A stretch of DNA of 64,000 nt from Pipra filicauda (taxonomy: Eukaryota > Chordata > Aves > Passeriformes > Pipridae), in assembly GCF_003945595.2 (NCBI RefSeq), contig NW_024104998.1, positions 3,901,790-3,965,789 of the forward strand, in the 5' to 3' direction. The translations under genes and the position numbers were made by a program. The notes under the pieces were generated by a model. It was not told the origin of the DNA, did no database searches, and saw nothing but the letters and a program-made list of their open reading frames with translations. Positions 40,814-53,400 of this stretch are shown piece by piece. Within the stretch, counting starts at the first letter, position 1. Each line of letters opens with the position of its first letter.

Positions 40814-41347
40814 TTTAAAAATTAGATAAAATGCATGGTTAGTCCTGTTAGCAAGTCCTCCTTTGCTCCCTGTTATCAAGAAGAAGCAGTAAGTTATCCA
40901 ATTCTTCTGGAGAAAAGTTGACAAAGAATTATTGTTTATAACACTAAATTGTCATTTCAGGGAAAGGTTAGTTTCCCTGAAAGGTAAGACTCCATGAAAG
41001 TGTTTGTATGTTGTTAAACCATTATCTGCACTGAGTCTCTGTGTTTAAGCACCTCTATAAAGCCTGAGCTGTTTTCTAGCATTGTCATTATTAACCCAGA
41101 GCTCATTTCCCAGGCCTTCTACGGCCTTGTTCATAAAATCTGTAGGTGATTCCTAGAGCCCAAAGGTTCCGCTTCCACAGCCCAATTGTTTTCTTAGTCC
41201 TATACACACCCAGGACTTTTGTCAGTAGATTTTCAACACAAAGATGCACTGGTTTTTATTGGTTTGCTGTTTTGAAGAGGTTTTTTGTAAGTTCCAGGCC
41301 TGGTCTATTTGGCATATACTGGAGAGGGAATTTTAACAAGGACACGT

Positions 41348-41504
41348 AGTGGAAATTGTGGATTCCTCATCCCTGAAAATATTCAAGGCCAGGTTGGATC
41401 GGACTTTGAGCCACCTGGTCTAGTGGAAGGTGTCCCTGTTCACAGAACTAGATGATCTCAAAAGTCCTTTCCAACTCAAAATATTCTGTGGCTATTATTC
41501 TATA
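41348..41504 (+). mobile_element. CR1 LINE fragment, 3' end, plus orientation
   Basis: The landmarks ttcctcatccctgaaaatat, tcaaggccaggttggatcgg, ccacctggtctagtggaagg and tgtccctg are followed by gatgatctcaaaagtccttt and ccaactcaaaatattctgtg. The tail is degraded (gctattattctata) compared with the canonical repeat. It is 5'-truncated, without coding capacity, and oriented plus by its tail. Confidence 0.93.
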
Positions 41505-43861
41505 TGTTGCTTCCTGTGGCTTGTTTGAAAAGTTTACATTTCTGCTTGAAACTTCAAATAGAAAAACATTTTGCACAGTCTAAATTTATTTCAAAGCAGC
41601 TAGTAATTGTTAAATTACTTCCTATAAGGTTTTAATGTCTGTGGTGTATAAGGTGGCATATCCTAAAATACAGTTTAACGTTACTGAGGAGTTATTTTTT
41701 GTGTTGGATAAGCTTGCATGTAATACCTCATGGCACCTTTAGAGATTTAATCTGTTTTGGTAGAGGACTATCTTCATTTGATTACAGTTATTTTTTAATT
41801 GATAAGGTCAACATTGTAGAGGAAACTCCTTTGTCCTCATAAGATTTTATTTAGGACTTGATTGTTTCACAGCTTTTAGGGGTGCTATGAATGGGGTGAG
41901 ATTTAAAGAATAAGATTCAGTGGGTTTTGGATTTTTGCTATAAGTTGTTGCCATTTTTATGTTGATTCCCGCATGGTCAAATATTGGAATATTTCAGATG
42001 TGGTTTGGATCACGGTGATTACTGATCTTGAAGATGAAATCAGGAACAGTGTTAAGAATGTCACATTAGTACCCAGGTACAGCAGTGATTTGATGAGTTT
42101 TCAGATATTAGTTTCTGTCATCTTTTCTTCTGAATATTGGTTAGTAGGTGTCAAATCAACAATAATCTGGAATTAATCTTACTTGTTTAAGTTCCCCCTG
42201 TAGTCCTAATAAAGTCCTTGTCAGAAAAGTAAGCTAAAACTATGTTGCATAGTAAATACTACATAATCTTACAACATATGATTGTAGCTAATTTTTAACC
42301 TCTAGAGCAATAACTACCTTTTAAATGGTGTAAGAAAATAGTCAAATATAAGCATAATGATAGTTTTTGCACTGATGATAATGTGCTAAAATTAGAGCCT
42401 TGCACAAACCTTATTTAATAAATGAGAAAAAAATAATTGTCTCCATTGCTGATTAAACTGGGATTAAAAAAAAATACAATTCAAATGTATTCTCTAATAA
42501 CTTCTACCACATAGCCTGTCTCCAGGTATTGTATTACCTTTTTCCTTTAACCTATTACTAACTCATCAGCATAAGTGAAGGAACAGATATTTTCCCAGGA
42601 ACTGCAATTATACCAAATACCAGTGATTGCATGACTCCCTTCTCTAGTTGTCCTTGAGTTGATTATGTGCATAAATTTTTATGGGATCAGCAACCCATCT
42701 GCAAATACTTAAAATTCTGTTTTGACTTGAATCTGTGATATTATAACCTAGGTTCCTTTCCTCCCTCTAATGCCATGCTAAATTTTCTCCATGAAATTCT
42801 TTTTCGCCAAAAACTTTTTTACTAGGTTTTGTATTTTTCAGTCTTCCCTGTAGGTTTGCTTGGTGACATGCAATAACTTCGCAGGGACCTTCCACTCCAC
42901 AACCATCCCTCAATAGTGTACAGAGAAAGAACACCATTGATACTCATGCAAGGATCAATTCTCATGAACATATACCAGAACTAGTTGTATTAATCTCAAT
43001 GCACTCACAGACCTAATGGAAGCTCTTTCCTCTTTCTGAGTATCACTTTGAGAAAAGAACGGTAATGATAAGGTAGGTAACTATCTTCTCCTGGCTATGC
43101 TTACGCTACTCTGGGAATCAGATTAATTAGCAGTTGCAGGTATATAGTGTTTAAAGGCACTGTACAGCACTTCCTGCTTATTCAATCCAAGACAGGAATT
43201 CACAACACCTATCAGAAAAGACCTCCAGCAAACTCCATATCTGATCCTTTATGTCTTTCCTTCTAAAGGTTCTGTGGTGCAACATTAACAAGGCTCGTAA
43301 CTATCTCTCCAGTCCCTGCTGCCCCCTTTCCTCTGACTCTACCACCCATGTTTTCCAGGTTTGCCCTTCTGTCACTTTGCACCAAATAAACACAACAAAA
43401 ACATATCCAAATCTGAGAGCTTAGGTCTCTCAAGGGATCCCAGTGCTATCAAACAGACCATTCTAGTGCTGAGCTGCAGTGGCATTGGATGTTCTAGAGG
43501 AAATAGGAGCAAGTTTCCTGAATATTCTTCAACAAAACACTTGACACACCTTCAGCTCTTCCTCACTCCTCTGTTTCTGACTTCTAAACAGGCCATATCA
43601 GGACAACTGACATGTTTGTCAAGGGCAGGGAAATATATCTGGGGATGATAGATATGATGGCATTGGAGTTCTGATCAAACAACAGTATGTGCTCACCGCT
43701 TTCATTACTTTCATAAGAAAGTGCTTTTATTCTGAGTGGAGGATTTTTTTTTTCTACTGAAATCTACTTTTCAAATAGCTCCTATAATACTTTCCAATCA
43801 TCACTTGTAATTGAACTATAAATATAAAGTTGGATGGGAGTGTGTGACACTCTGTTAGAAT
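41505..43861. other. Unique AT-rich stretch, no gene recognised
   Basis: I see no exon, RNA gene or transposon. Open frames reach 95 codons (43361-43648) with no recognisable similarity. Confidence 0.6.
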
Positions 43862-43995
43862 GCATGAAGGCTCTACAGAAGGATCTGGGCAGGCCAACCA
43901 CTGAGCCGAGGCCAATTGTACGAGGCTCAACAAGGTGAAGTGCTGGGTCCTGCACTTGGGTCACAACAATGCCAGCACTACATGCTTGAAGAAGA

Positions 43996-44397
43996 GTGAC
44001 TGGAAAACTTACCAGCAGGGAGGACTTAGGGGTGCTGGTCAACAGCTGGCTGAACATGAGCCAGCAGTGTGCCCAGGTGGCCAAGAAGACCAATGGCATT
44101 CTGGCCTGTATCAGAAATAGTGTGGCCAGCAGGATTGGGGCAGTGATTGTCCCTCTGTACTTGGCACTGGTGAGGTTGCACCTCAAATCCTGTGTTCAGC
44201 TTTGGGCCCCTCACTACAGGAAATACCCAGAGGTGCTGGAGCATGTCCAAAGAAGGGTAATGGAGCTGGAAAAGGGTTTGGAGCATAAATCTTACAATGA
44301 GCAGCTGAGACAACTGGGTTTGTCTCAGCTGGAGAGAAAGGAGACTGGAAGAAAAGGACACTCAGGGAGAACCTTATCACTCTCTACAACTACCTGA
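43996..44397 (+). pseudogene. CR1 ORF2 C-terminal remnant
   Basis: This 133-codon frame is the only clearly recognisable protein-coding sequence in the window. It matches the region after the catalytic core of the CR1 ORF2 protein (endonuclease plus reverse transcriptase, used for target-primed retrotransposition). The endonuclease and the catalytic reverse-transcriptase motifs lie upstream in an intact element and are absent here. The last codons read out of the usual register, and the frame ends where the LTR-like insertion begins. It cannot encode a working enzyme. The ATG at 43996 is internal and not a natural start. Confidence 0.9.
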
Positions 44398-44401
44398 AAG
44401 T
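44394..44401. repeat. Target-site duplication, left copy (ctgaaagt)
   Basis: Direct repeat flanking the inserted LTR, with its partner at 44803-44810. All eight bases match. Endogenous retroviruses usually duplicate four to six bases, so the true duplication may be shorter, with the extra matches due to chance. Confidence 0.75.
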
Positions 44402-44802
44402 TGTGGGAGCCCAAACCCAGCTTTCAGCAAAGGAAAACAAGGGCTGACAAAAACCTTGTGATCTGAAGGAGCTGGACCCTTCTCACAAGACCTGTTAAAG
44501 TTTTACCTTATGGATTAAGCCTGGCTCCAGCAGAAATCAGAAAGGACTCCTGAGATGATTGTATCAGACCATGTCTAAACCCCTTTAATCCCTTTCCCCC
44601 TATGTAATTTTGGTTGAGGGAAATATTTAACCCATTGGGCAACGGTAGTAAAAACTTGTGTAATTCCCTAATTAACATAGCTCGTCCTCTTTATTAACAT
44701 GTCCAGCCCCAGATGCCTTTAAAGTAATGTTCTCGTGTTCAATAAACTATTCCAGTTCCCCCATATGGGAATCGTGTCTAGCTTTTATTTTTCAGACCGC
44801 CA
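44402..44802 (+). mobile_element. Solo-LTR-like insertion nested in the CR1 copy
   Basis: A 401-bp block with no CR1 similarity splits the CR1 copy. It starts TGTGGGAGCCCAAACC and ends GACCGCCA, giving TG...CA termini, and is flanked by the direct repeat ctgaaagt. Near its 3' end it has a TTTAAA box (44718-44723) and an AATAAA signal (44741-44746) followed by a short U5-like tail. These are the marks of a retroviral LTR in plus orientation. There is no internal retroviral region and no second copy in the window, so it is probably a solo LTR left by recombination between two LTRs. I cannot name the family. An unusual non-autonomous element cannot be excluded. Confidence 0.8.
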
Positions 44803-44810
44803 CTGAAAGT
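44803..44810. repeat. Target-site duplication, right copy (ctgaaagt)
   Basis: Partner of 44394-44401. It is immediately followed by aggttgtagcaaggtgggta, which is the CR1 sequence expected after acctgaaag, so the insertion point is certain to within a few bases. Confidence 0.75.
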
Positions 44811-45132
44811 AGGTTGTAGCAAGGTGGGTATCAGTTTCTTTTCCTAGATAATAAGCAATAGGACAAGAGGAAATGGCCTCAAGTTGCATCAGTGGAGGTT
44901 TAGATCAGATATTAGGAAAAATTTTTTCCCCAAAAAGATGGTCAAACATTGAAACAGGCTGCCCAGGGAAGTGCTGGAGTAACCATCCCTGAAGATATTT
45001 AAAAGATATATAGATGTGATAATTAGGGACATGGTTTAGTGGAGGACTTGACAGTGTTAGGTTAATGGTTGGACTTGACAATCAAACATGTCTTTTCCAA
45101 CCTAAACAACTTATGATTCTGTGATTCTGTGA
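44811..45132 (+). mobile_element. CR1 LINE, 3' part of the split copy
   Basis: CR1 sequence resumes after the LTR with aggttgtagcaaggtgggta and continues through ggacaagaggaaatggcctc, ggtttagatcagatattagg, gaaacaggctgcccagggaa and ccatccctgaagatattt. It ends with the tail atgattctgtgattctgtga. With the upstream part it forms one CR1 copy of about 870 bp, 5'-truncated as usual for the family. Confidence 0.95.
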
Positions 45133-45340
45133 GCTATAAGCTTCACAGTGGCTCATAAGGAAGAAATTCAAAATGTTTTTAACTTCATTCAATTGAATTC
45201 ACCTGCAGAATTAGAAGATGGGCAAATACAGGGAGGCTTCAGAGCTTTTATTTTGATAGAAAAAAAAATCCTTTTGGATTGAAGCAAACAAAAAGACACA
45301 TAAGATGTTTGACTCTCCCTGTGCCCTCCCTCACCATGCC

Positions 45341-45365
45341 AAAAAAAAAAAAGAAAAAGAAAAAA
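45341..45365. repeat. A-rich tract
   Basis: About 12 consecutive A residues are followed by aagaaaaagaaaaaa. It is simple low-complexity DNA about 210 bp beyond the CR1 tail and not joined to it. Confidence 0.85.
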
Positions 45366-48300
45366 GCTTTACGAATAATCTCAGTGTTTGATCTGCCCTG
45401 CTAGAGATAAACTGAATGTCTCACCACCCTACAGAGATTTTTTCTTTCCTTTGCAACATGGCTTCCATTTTCACTGTAGCATTGATTAGAAAGCCTTCTT
45501 CTGAAAAGTTGTTTCTTCTGTCCCTCTCAGAAATGTATATGGGAGACAAGCTTATTTGCTCCACACAAAAAAAAAAAAGTACTCAAATTACAAGTAATTC
45601 CACAAAGCACAAGCTGCAAGTGCTTGTTCATATGGAGTTATTGCCACAGCTCAAATAACTACTGAAAGACAAAAAAAGAAAGATGGTATGCATTTAATGA
45701 GCAAATTACAGCCTTTAGGGAGTATCGAATTATCTTTACACAACAGTTAATCTTTTCGATGTTACAGCATTTGTGATTAATATTATAGGTGCTAATGAAG
45801 TGTGGGCTTCTTTAATACTTTTCATATGACAAGCAGAGGCTTACAATGGATGCTGCTATTACACTCAGAGTGGGCAAATCTACCATCAATTGTGCATCAC
45901 CCAGATTACCTGGGTGCATGAAGTCACTGCACAGGGATGGTTGACTCATCTTGTTGACAGCACCAATGAGGAGGGTGGCAGCTCCCAGAGGCAAAGATCA
46001 GGAATGAGGAGAGATGAAGGAACAGGACAATGTGCTATTACCACAGTATTAAAGGTTCTAGAAATTCTGACAGCTGGTGCCAGATGCTTTAGGCACTGAT
46101 TAAAAACAAATATATATAAAAAACACAGACACGGTTATGTGCCTCCAGCACTTTCACTTTGGTTTGGGGGCTTGAGAAATATTGGTACTTTTTCCTAAAG
46201 CACAGCAACAAAGCCCAGCTCAAACATTAGGATGATGAAACAAAATTGCAGAAGCAGCCAAGCCAGACTGCGGTATTGCACAACCTTTGCAGGTGTATAC
46301 ATAATTGCACTTTCATTATATCTTATTAGAAGTGATTCCACATCTGTCAATAGGAGTCATATTTTCTCAGCCGCAATCAAAACTGTAGGTCATAAAAACA
46401 CATCAGAGTGGATAATTAGTCCCATTGAGTTTGGGAAGTGAGTTCATCCAAATGGACTAAGTATTCCAAATCTGTTTAGGAAGGAAAACATTTGTGATCA
46501 TAGATCTTCCTGCAAGTACCTAAAGAATTATTTGTCTTTATGTGTATAGACCCTAACTTTGCTTTCTCAGTTGTCCTAAGTACTTGCCCACTGTAACATC
46601 CACAAATCGCTAGTTTAATTCAAAGAAAAAAAATATACAAAACCTGCATTTATCAAAAATTGAATATTCAGAGTTTTAGTGGTCAGGCCCTTTCCTGTAT
46701 GTGTCTTCAGTAAAATCATGACTGCATGTGACAGAAAAACGTGTGGGAGCCTTGGGAAATGCAGAGGGGAAGATCTACATGGCATGATTTCAAAGCAAAA
46801 ATTACTGCTATTTGCCTTCTTGCTCACAGTCATCTGTGCCATAATCCACCTGGATTAGACCTCCTTATAACTCACAGTGACCTCCAGAAATCAATGAGCA
46901 GAGCTCATGAGTTTTGGTTTGGTAGAGGAAGAGAGGAAACTAGCAAAAGATACAGATTATCTCTGCCAACCTGCAGGTCTAGAGTCAGGGAGCCAGCACG
47001 AGCCGAAGGGTGGGGGACAACCAAGTGAGCAACTGTGGTGATCCAAAAAAGTTTGGAAAGGTATTAAAAATTTATTATACAGGCTGACTTCACAAGAACA
47101 AGTCCATTGTATGTATTTGGAAGGTTGTTTAATTGTTCAGGTTGTTCCATGACCACCTACCTCTAGTGTCGTAGAAAGCCAGCGGTTTCAGAGGGAGACA
47201 GATAAGTTCACCTTCACAGCCTTCCTTTCCTACTGAAGCTGTTGCTGCTCTTATGCTCTTGGAGTTCCCATTTTTCCTTAAATGGGAGTTATGCCACTTT
47301 AAAGCGATTGATTATTTCTCTCCATAAATTCTTCGCAGGTTTCAAAAGTCTTCCATTACCGTATACATGATGGGGTGGGATGGGAGGTTACCCTCATGTG
47401 GATGGCATTGCTTTTCTCCCTTTGTAGCTACCATGGATATTTCTGCTCCAACCTCCCTGCTTAGTAATGGCCAAAGGGGAAAATTGTACTCAATTTCTAT
47501 GTCTAGACAGGAAGATTTTCTTTCAAAGTTGCAATTATAATTTTAAAGTTTTAATTGAGTAGCTAATTAACTGGTCTAACTATGGAAACAAGAATTAAGA
47601 AGGACTTATTCAACATCATCAGCATGTGTATAAAAAGGTGCTCTGTTAGAACAGAAAATTCTGGTATCTGCTGTTCAGTTAATTTGCTGGTTTGATTTTC
47701 CTCAACACTTCTGAATCCAACAGAAACTATGCAAATATTATTTTACTTAAGTAATTAAGAGGCAATAACAAGTTTTTGTCTTCATATAGGTTATGAGAAT
47801 TTCCACAATAAGCTTTAATAGGAAAGATGACTTAAAAAAGATTATTTTTCAATGCATTATAGTTGGATTTCACATATAGTGGAACTACTAGAATGGTTAT
47901 TTCTGAATTAAGCAAACAAGAAATTCCCAAGAAAATTATTAGTGGGCTACAATATATACTTTTACTTTGTCTTAGGTGTTTTGCGTTTGAAGTTAAACTG
48001 TTTACCATAACTACACTTTCAGGGTCTTACAATGATTATACATGGATCTTTGCTATTATTTCAGTGAATCATCAAAGGAAAACCAGTTAGATTGATTCCT
48101 GCAAAAGATGAGGTTTTGTCGAAGAAGATTTTTAGACTAAAAAGAAGGGTGTAATTTTTTCTTTGTAAGGAAACAAAGGTATTAACAAATACAGAGATAA
48201 TTATGTTCTAATATAGGAGGGATTTTGTGCGTGAAGAACAGCTTTTTACAAATAATGCATAGGGAACTAAATACATTAACCACATCATTCTTTTTAATAG

Positions 48301-49247
48301 GATTTGTCCATGTTTCTTCTTGTGTACTGCAATCAAAGTTCACTTTCACAAGACCCAGCTCAAAGGCTTGCTGATAAAGACAGCACTGCACCAGGTGGAA
48401 AATGCAAAATGAAGAAACTGGCTTCAGCTGCATCAAAGAGAATATGAATTTTGCTGTTCTTCATAGAGACTGCATTATTGCGGTACAACATCCTGTTCTC
48501 CCTAATTATTGTCCTTGCATGAGAAGTGCACTATATTGCCTACCCCTCTTAACGTGGAAAAGATCTTTTATTTATTCTCTACATAATTATACAATAATTA
48601 AAACACAATTGAGGACTATTAAATTCTGCAAAAGAGTTTCTCAACAGTTTCTGTGAATCCCATTATAACAAATTGCATGTAAAAAACAGAGAGCATCTGT
48701 TTTGCACTTTCTGTTCATATTTTCTTTCTGAAAAATCAGGGATTATCAGACCAACCTATTTGGCCGGGTTTAAAACAAGGTAGCATTGAAACTTCTGCTG
48801 TTACAAATCAGTTAAGACTCAAACTCGGGTTCCAAGGCAAGACTTAAACCTACGCTAGGCACTGTACCCTAGTGTTCAAAAGAAGCGTAGAAATAGGTGC
48901 TGGGATTACAATTTTGACAACTTTGTAAATATTGTAAACTCTGATAAATTCTTACACTACCAAATGTGTCTTAATTGACTGAACCTCTTTAATTTCCCAC
49001 TGAATGTAGAAAACGCTATGCATGAACTCCTTTTTTACCAGGAAGGGCACTGATACACCAGAAGCAAATTGCCTTTGTCAATAGAGTTCTCTCTTTCACA
49101 TCTCTATGTGCTTTTCCCCCCCATTAGAAAAGTCACAGAGAGGATTTATGAATGCTCCTTATTTAGCTGCATGACCCTTGGAGTATCCCACATGAGATAT
49201 CCATATTGTCAGGGGACTTCCCAGCCACAAAATCTTGAAGACTTTGA

Positions 49248-49292
49248 AAACAAAACAAGACAAAACAAATAAATAATAAATAAAACAAAAGA
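49248..49292. repeat. AAAC/AAAT low-complexity stretch
   Basis: The interval is built from short AAAC, AAAG and AAAT words (aaaacaaaacaagacaaaac and onward) with almost no pyrimidine-rich sequence. Simple-sequence DNA. Confidence 0.75.
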
Positions 49293-50373
49293 ACCTTTGA
49301 AGACAGTGTCAGCAGGAAAAGTATGTAGAAGAAGGGCACTGGTCACCCTGCTAGAAGTAATTTTAATACGTTTAACGCATCAGATAGAGTGTGCTGGGAA
49401 CCATCAAGCAAGAGTGAGGGCTTTGGGGAAAGTTTTTCAAAGGGACCACAAGAAGGAGGAAGTTGCCCTTGACCATACCAATGAAGATTTTCAAAGCTGC
49501 TTGGAAGGTTAAAACCGACAGCTGTGATTCAAAGAGAACAAGACACATAAACCTCTTTAATGTAATTAGTCACAGACATCAGCTCTTCATCAAGCTATAC
49601 AAAATAGAAGAATGTGGTAGTGTAAAATGAGAAGCTTGGCTAAGGAAAGCTGGGGAAAGGCAGGTTAAAGGGATAGCAGAAGATTGCAAAGCCCTTTTAC
49701 AACACAAGAAATTCTGAAATCTTCAAGGCAAACAAAAAGAAGCATTGTGTTTTCTGACTTCTTTTCCTCCCTGTAAGGAGAAATTTGGTAGGGGAATCTA
49801 TGAACAGGTGGGACCACCACTCTGGGTAGTTGGCTATGTAATCTGTGAAGAGCAATGAACTTTATTCTTGATTCCCCTTCTGTTTCTGACAGCCATTTGA
49901 GATGAACTAAATCAGGAAAACACTAAAGGACATGTCAATTATGTGATATTCTGTCATCCAAATTGCTTATATTTCCCATGCTCTGACTCATTTAAATTTG
50001 TCCCAGTATCTTCAGAAGAAGTATTTTTCATAAGTGTCAGCCTCCCCAAAATAGTGATATTTTTCCAAGTAAAAGGCCATGCCATATGTCAGAAAAATGG
50101 GTCTTAGTCTACAGTATTGAAAGAGCAAAGAAGAGCTATGCTGTCTGCAATTTCTCAGTGACAGTTGCTCAGTGATCCAGTCTTCATTACATGTTTAACA
50201 GATGTTATTTAAGCTGCTACAAGAAGGAACCACTTGATGGACAGAGAAGGTGCAGTTCTTGTTCTTGAAGACAAAAGGACTCCTCTGACCACGACCGCAT
50301 ACAGGTAGCTTATTGAACAGCTTGTCAAATATTCCTAATTCTGACAGGGGAGAGATTGCATCCACCAGTTAAT

Positions 50374-50450
50374 CTTGCTCCATTTTCTGTGATCACATCT
50401 CAAACTCTATCTAAACTTGCTCCATTTTCTGAGATCACATCTCAAACTCT
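50374..50450. repeat. Tandem duplication with 42-bp period (35-bp near-identical core)
   Basis: The 35-bp core beginning cttgctccattttctg and ending catctcaaactct occurs at 50374-50408 and 50416-50450 with a single mismatch. The 7-bp spacer follows only the first copy. Because the period (42) is a multiple of three, the plus-strand frame 50356-50604 reads as a repeated peptide (LAPFSVITSQTL, then LAPFSEITSQTL), but nothing else suggests that it is coding. The near identity implies recent duplication. Confidence 0.9.
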
Positions 50451-53400
50451 TTTTCTCAGCTATGGGTCCATTTTCATAAGGAAAATTCCCATTTTTAGGT
50501 TACTTCACCTACTTGTTCCAGGATTCCCTTATAAAATCTGTTCTGTCTCAGTTCGGTTCTTTTTGAAACAAGCATTGAAGTTCACAATTAATCTGACAGA
50601 TTAATAATTCTCCTTATGAATTAACATAACCCCAAAGCCCAACCTTAATGAGTGTAAGAAACTGATCCCGTAATAGCAAAATCATGAATTATGCCACAAA
50701 TTCCTAATCATATGCAGTCACCAACCTGAGAAAGGAATGAACCAATACAGACTTTAGGAACTTTTATTGTCTTTTTACCTAGGGATATAGCAACCAACTC
50801 AGGGAATTGTATTTGGAAAACATTATATAGGAGACTTACATAATGTAGTGCATCTAAAATGCTTTCCTAGAAACTCCTGGGTGAATTTTGCACACTATAT
50901 TTGAATACAATACTGCTCTTCATTTCTTTTTCTTAGGCTATTGTCACAAATCCAGAAAAACTGTGAATGTTTATCACAGACTTTTTCCTTTCTGTGTGTT
51001 CTGTTCTATCTTGAACAGTTTGTAGTGATTCCTCTTTGAATTCAGGGCCATATTCAAATGCAAAAATAAAGTTCAAGCATAGATTTATTTTACATTCATT
51101 TTAATTCCCGTTCCATGTGCTTTTCACAGCTGCTCATTTTATTGCATTGCTTTTCCAAGTGAAAACTCCAGCTGCTCTAGCCTTGCAAACCATATAATAC
51201 ATGTTGTATAAGCCTGTTTCAGTAGATTGTTCCAGAGACTCAATGGTTATTGTCTTCCTCATCTTCCACCTCTAGTCAGAAAATCTAGTGTTTAGGTCTA
51301 AATTGCAAACGCAGTTTTTGAAAGTCCCAGCAGTTTCTTACGTGGATTCCAGAGAAAATGAGACATGTCCCTCTAGCTTTATTCTCCTCAATAACTTCTA
51401 GCTTATGGGTCAATTTTAAAAAAATTCGGCATGTTTCCAGTCAAGCCAGTTTCCAAAACGAGAAAGGGTGATCAGGTCGAGAAGAGAAACCCTTCAGCCA
51501 CAGCATTAATTCAACCCTTTTCAGACATCAAAGAGTCCATGTTCATGCACAGCCTTGAGACACAGTCTTTAGGAAGCAGAAGTTACTGATTCTGATGCTG
51601 AAGTACTTTTACATATAAATAACTCTGTAACTCAATTAATTGCCTGGTTCCTGGCCATTGCCAGTCAGCTGACACAGGGAGATGTGCCTGTGTTTGCAGG
51701 AAACTTGAAGTTTAACATCTTCATGAGGCTGTTACATAATGCAAGGGACCCATTTACCCTAGAGAGTCTCAGCTCCAGAGTCTAGTTACAGTTTTTCTTG
51801 AACACAGCTTTGCAACACCAAGAAAGCAACACTTACCAATAAGACAAGTAGGTCAGGCTCTGAATTCCTATATGAGAAGTAGTAGATTATCTGGAGGAAA
51901 ACTGACTCCAGTCACATTTCTAGTTAGCATGCACACTTCTGCTTCTTGGGAAGTTAATGAAAATCATGTAGGTTTTGTTTGTCTCTTGAGCTTGACAGCA
52001 CCATCTCCTGGGATGGTGATGAGAAGTCCATGTACCTGTATCACATGCAATGATCCTGCTCATTGCCACAAACCTAACTAGCTGCATGCCAATATTTTAT
52101 TTCTCACTGCAGAACAAACTTCTAAAGTCACTTGCCAAAGGAGGCTGCCATGTCTTTGAAGTACTGTCAATTCCTTGAATCCTCTCATATTATCATGACA
52201 CAGGATCATATATTACAGATAAATCTAGTGACACTGACTGATTAACTTCTTTGGCTGTGAAGCTCATGGGAAAGATTTTGAAACATTTGTGGTATAAAAT
52301 TCCACCAATACATCAGTGATACTTGCTCTGCATTATCAGCTTCAAAACAACACGACTTTTCAGCTACCTGATGGTGGATCACGAAAAGAAACTGCATAAG
52401 CAGCTGTTTGGATTGGTACTATTAAACAGCCACGTTAATGCCCCAAAGGATAAATTTCCACGTCTCATTCTTTAGGGAATAGACCTGAACCTACCTCAGG
52501 AGAGCAGACAACTGCCTTACGTGTAGCACAATCTTTGAGTGGTTGCAGGGCCTCAAAAAGTCACAGACATTGAAAGTTTGATTATTTTTCAATTATGCTA
52601 AAAGAAGCCTCTGGATTCATTGCAAGTTTTGGTAGTAAGAAGTTGGTTGCAAACTGTAAATAGGTCCTTAGGTTTCTACTTTCAACACTTGTCTGCTTTT
52701 TGCCTCTCAAAACCTCCAAAATCTCAGTGATGGTTTGCTGTCAAATCCTTAGTATCTTGCACTAGTTTTTCAGTGGACTCTGCTGTTTTATCCCAGCACA
52801 ATGAATGGGATGAAGGAAAAGAAAAGCTACCTCTCCTTTTCCGAGCTTTTATATGTTATCTTTATGGCTGATAAAGATGGTAGCTAAGGACACAGAAACC
52901 AGGATAATTAAACTATGTTGTTCCTTGTCCTCATTTTTAGTTTTTAACTTTGCCTTTTATTTACAATACTAAAGATTTAAGCTTCACTTTTACTATACAA
53001 TACCACATATTTCAGCTTTAGCCATTTTCTGTTTACTTTTACATCTAAATAATGTTGTAGTTATTGTGCAGTTCAGAAGGAAATCTTTACTGTGGAACTG
53101 TTGTTCCCCTCAAAAATAATGCATGCAATTAAATGAATATTGTTATGTTTTCGATTAGTCAGAATTAAGAAAACCAACTCTTCATATGCAAGCAAATTCC
53201 TCAAGGTTCATTTCAAAACATTGATACAATTGGTTATCAAATGTATTAACAACCTAACTGCTGAATACAGAATTACTTGATTGGATTGGGTAAATATTTA
53301 AAATTCTTTACACATTTTTTTAATTTAATACAGAAAAGGATTTTCTCCCAGGATTTACATTTACTTTACCAACATCAGTTCTGGTTCACTTTCTGAACCT

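Larger units (their letters stand above)
36791..41347. other. Unique AT-rich stretch with A-rich tracts, no gene recognised
   Basis: No exon or RNA gene is recognised. It holds A tracts at 37053-37068 and 38792-38829, a purine-leaning patch at about 38390-38600 that leaves minus-strand frames of up to 107 codons open, an imperfect 32-bp duplication at 39567-39630 and a 36-bp duplication at 40742-40813. Confidence 0.55.
43862..44401 (+). mobile_element. CR1 LINE, 5' part of a split copy, carrying the end of ORF2
   Basis: This is CR1 sequence beginning near ctctacagaaggatctgggc, through gccgaggccaattgtacgag, gtcctgcacttgggtcacaa and on to ctctacaactacctgaaag. It is interrupted at 44402 by an LTR-like insertion and resumes at 44803. 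The plus-strand frame 43996-44397 encodes the C-terminal part of the CR1 ORF2 protein, recognisable by the stretches [27 protein letters not shown] and GLEHKSY. This lies downstream of the reverse-transcriptase active site, which is not present. Near 44345-44365 there seems to be a small insertion relative to the family pattern, after which the frame is shifted. The copy is a dead, 5'-truncated element. Confidence 0.95.

Noticed and set aside
43782..44186. 134-codon minus-strand frame
   Set aside because: It is antisense to the CR1 ORF2 remnant and exists only because of that sequence.
49297..49512. 71-codon frame with charged C-terminus next to an A-rich stretch, considered as a processed pseudogene
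   Set aside because: The A-rich stretch is upstream on the same strand, not at the 3' end, and the peptide is not recognisable.
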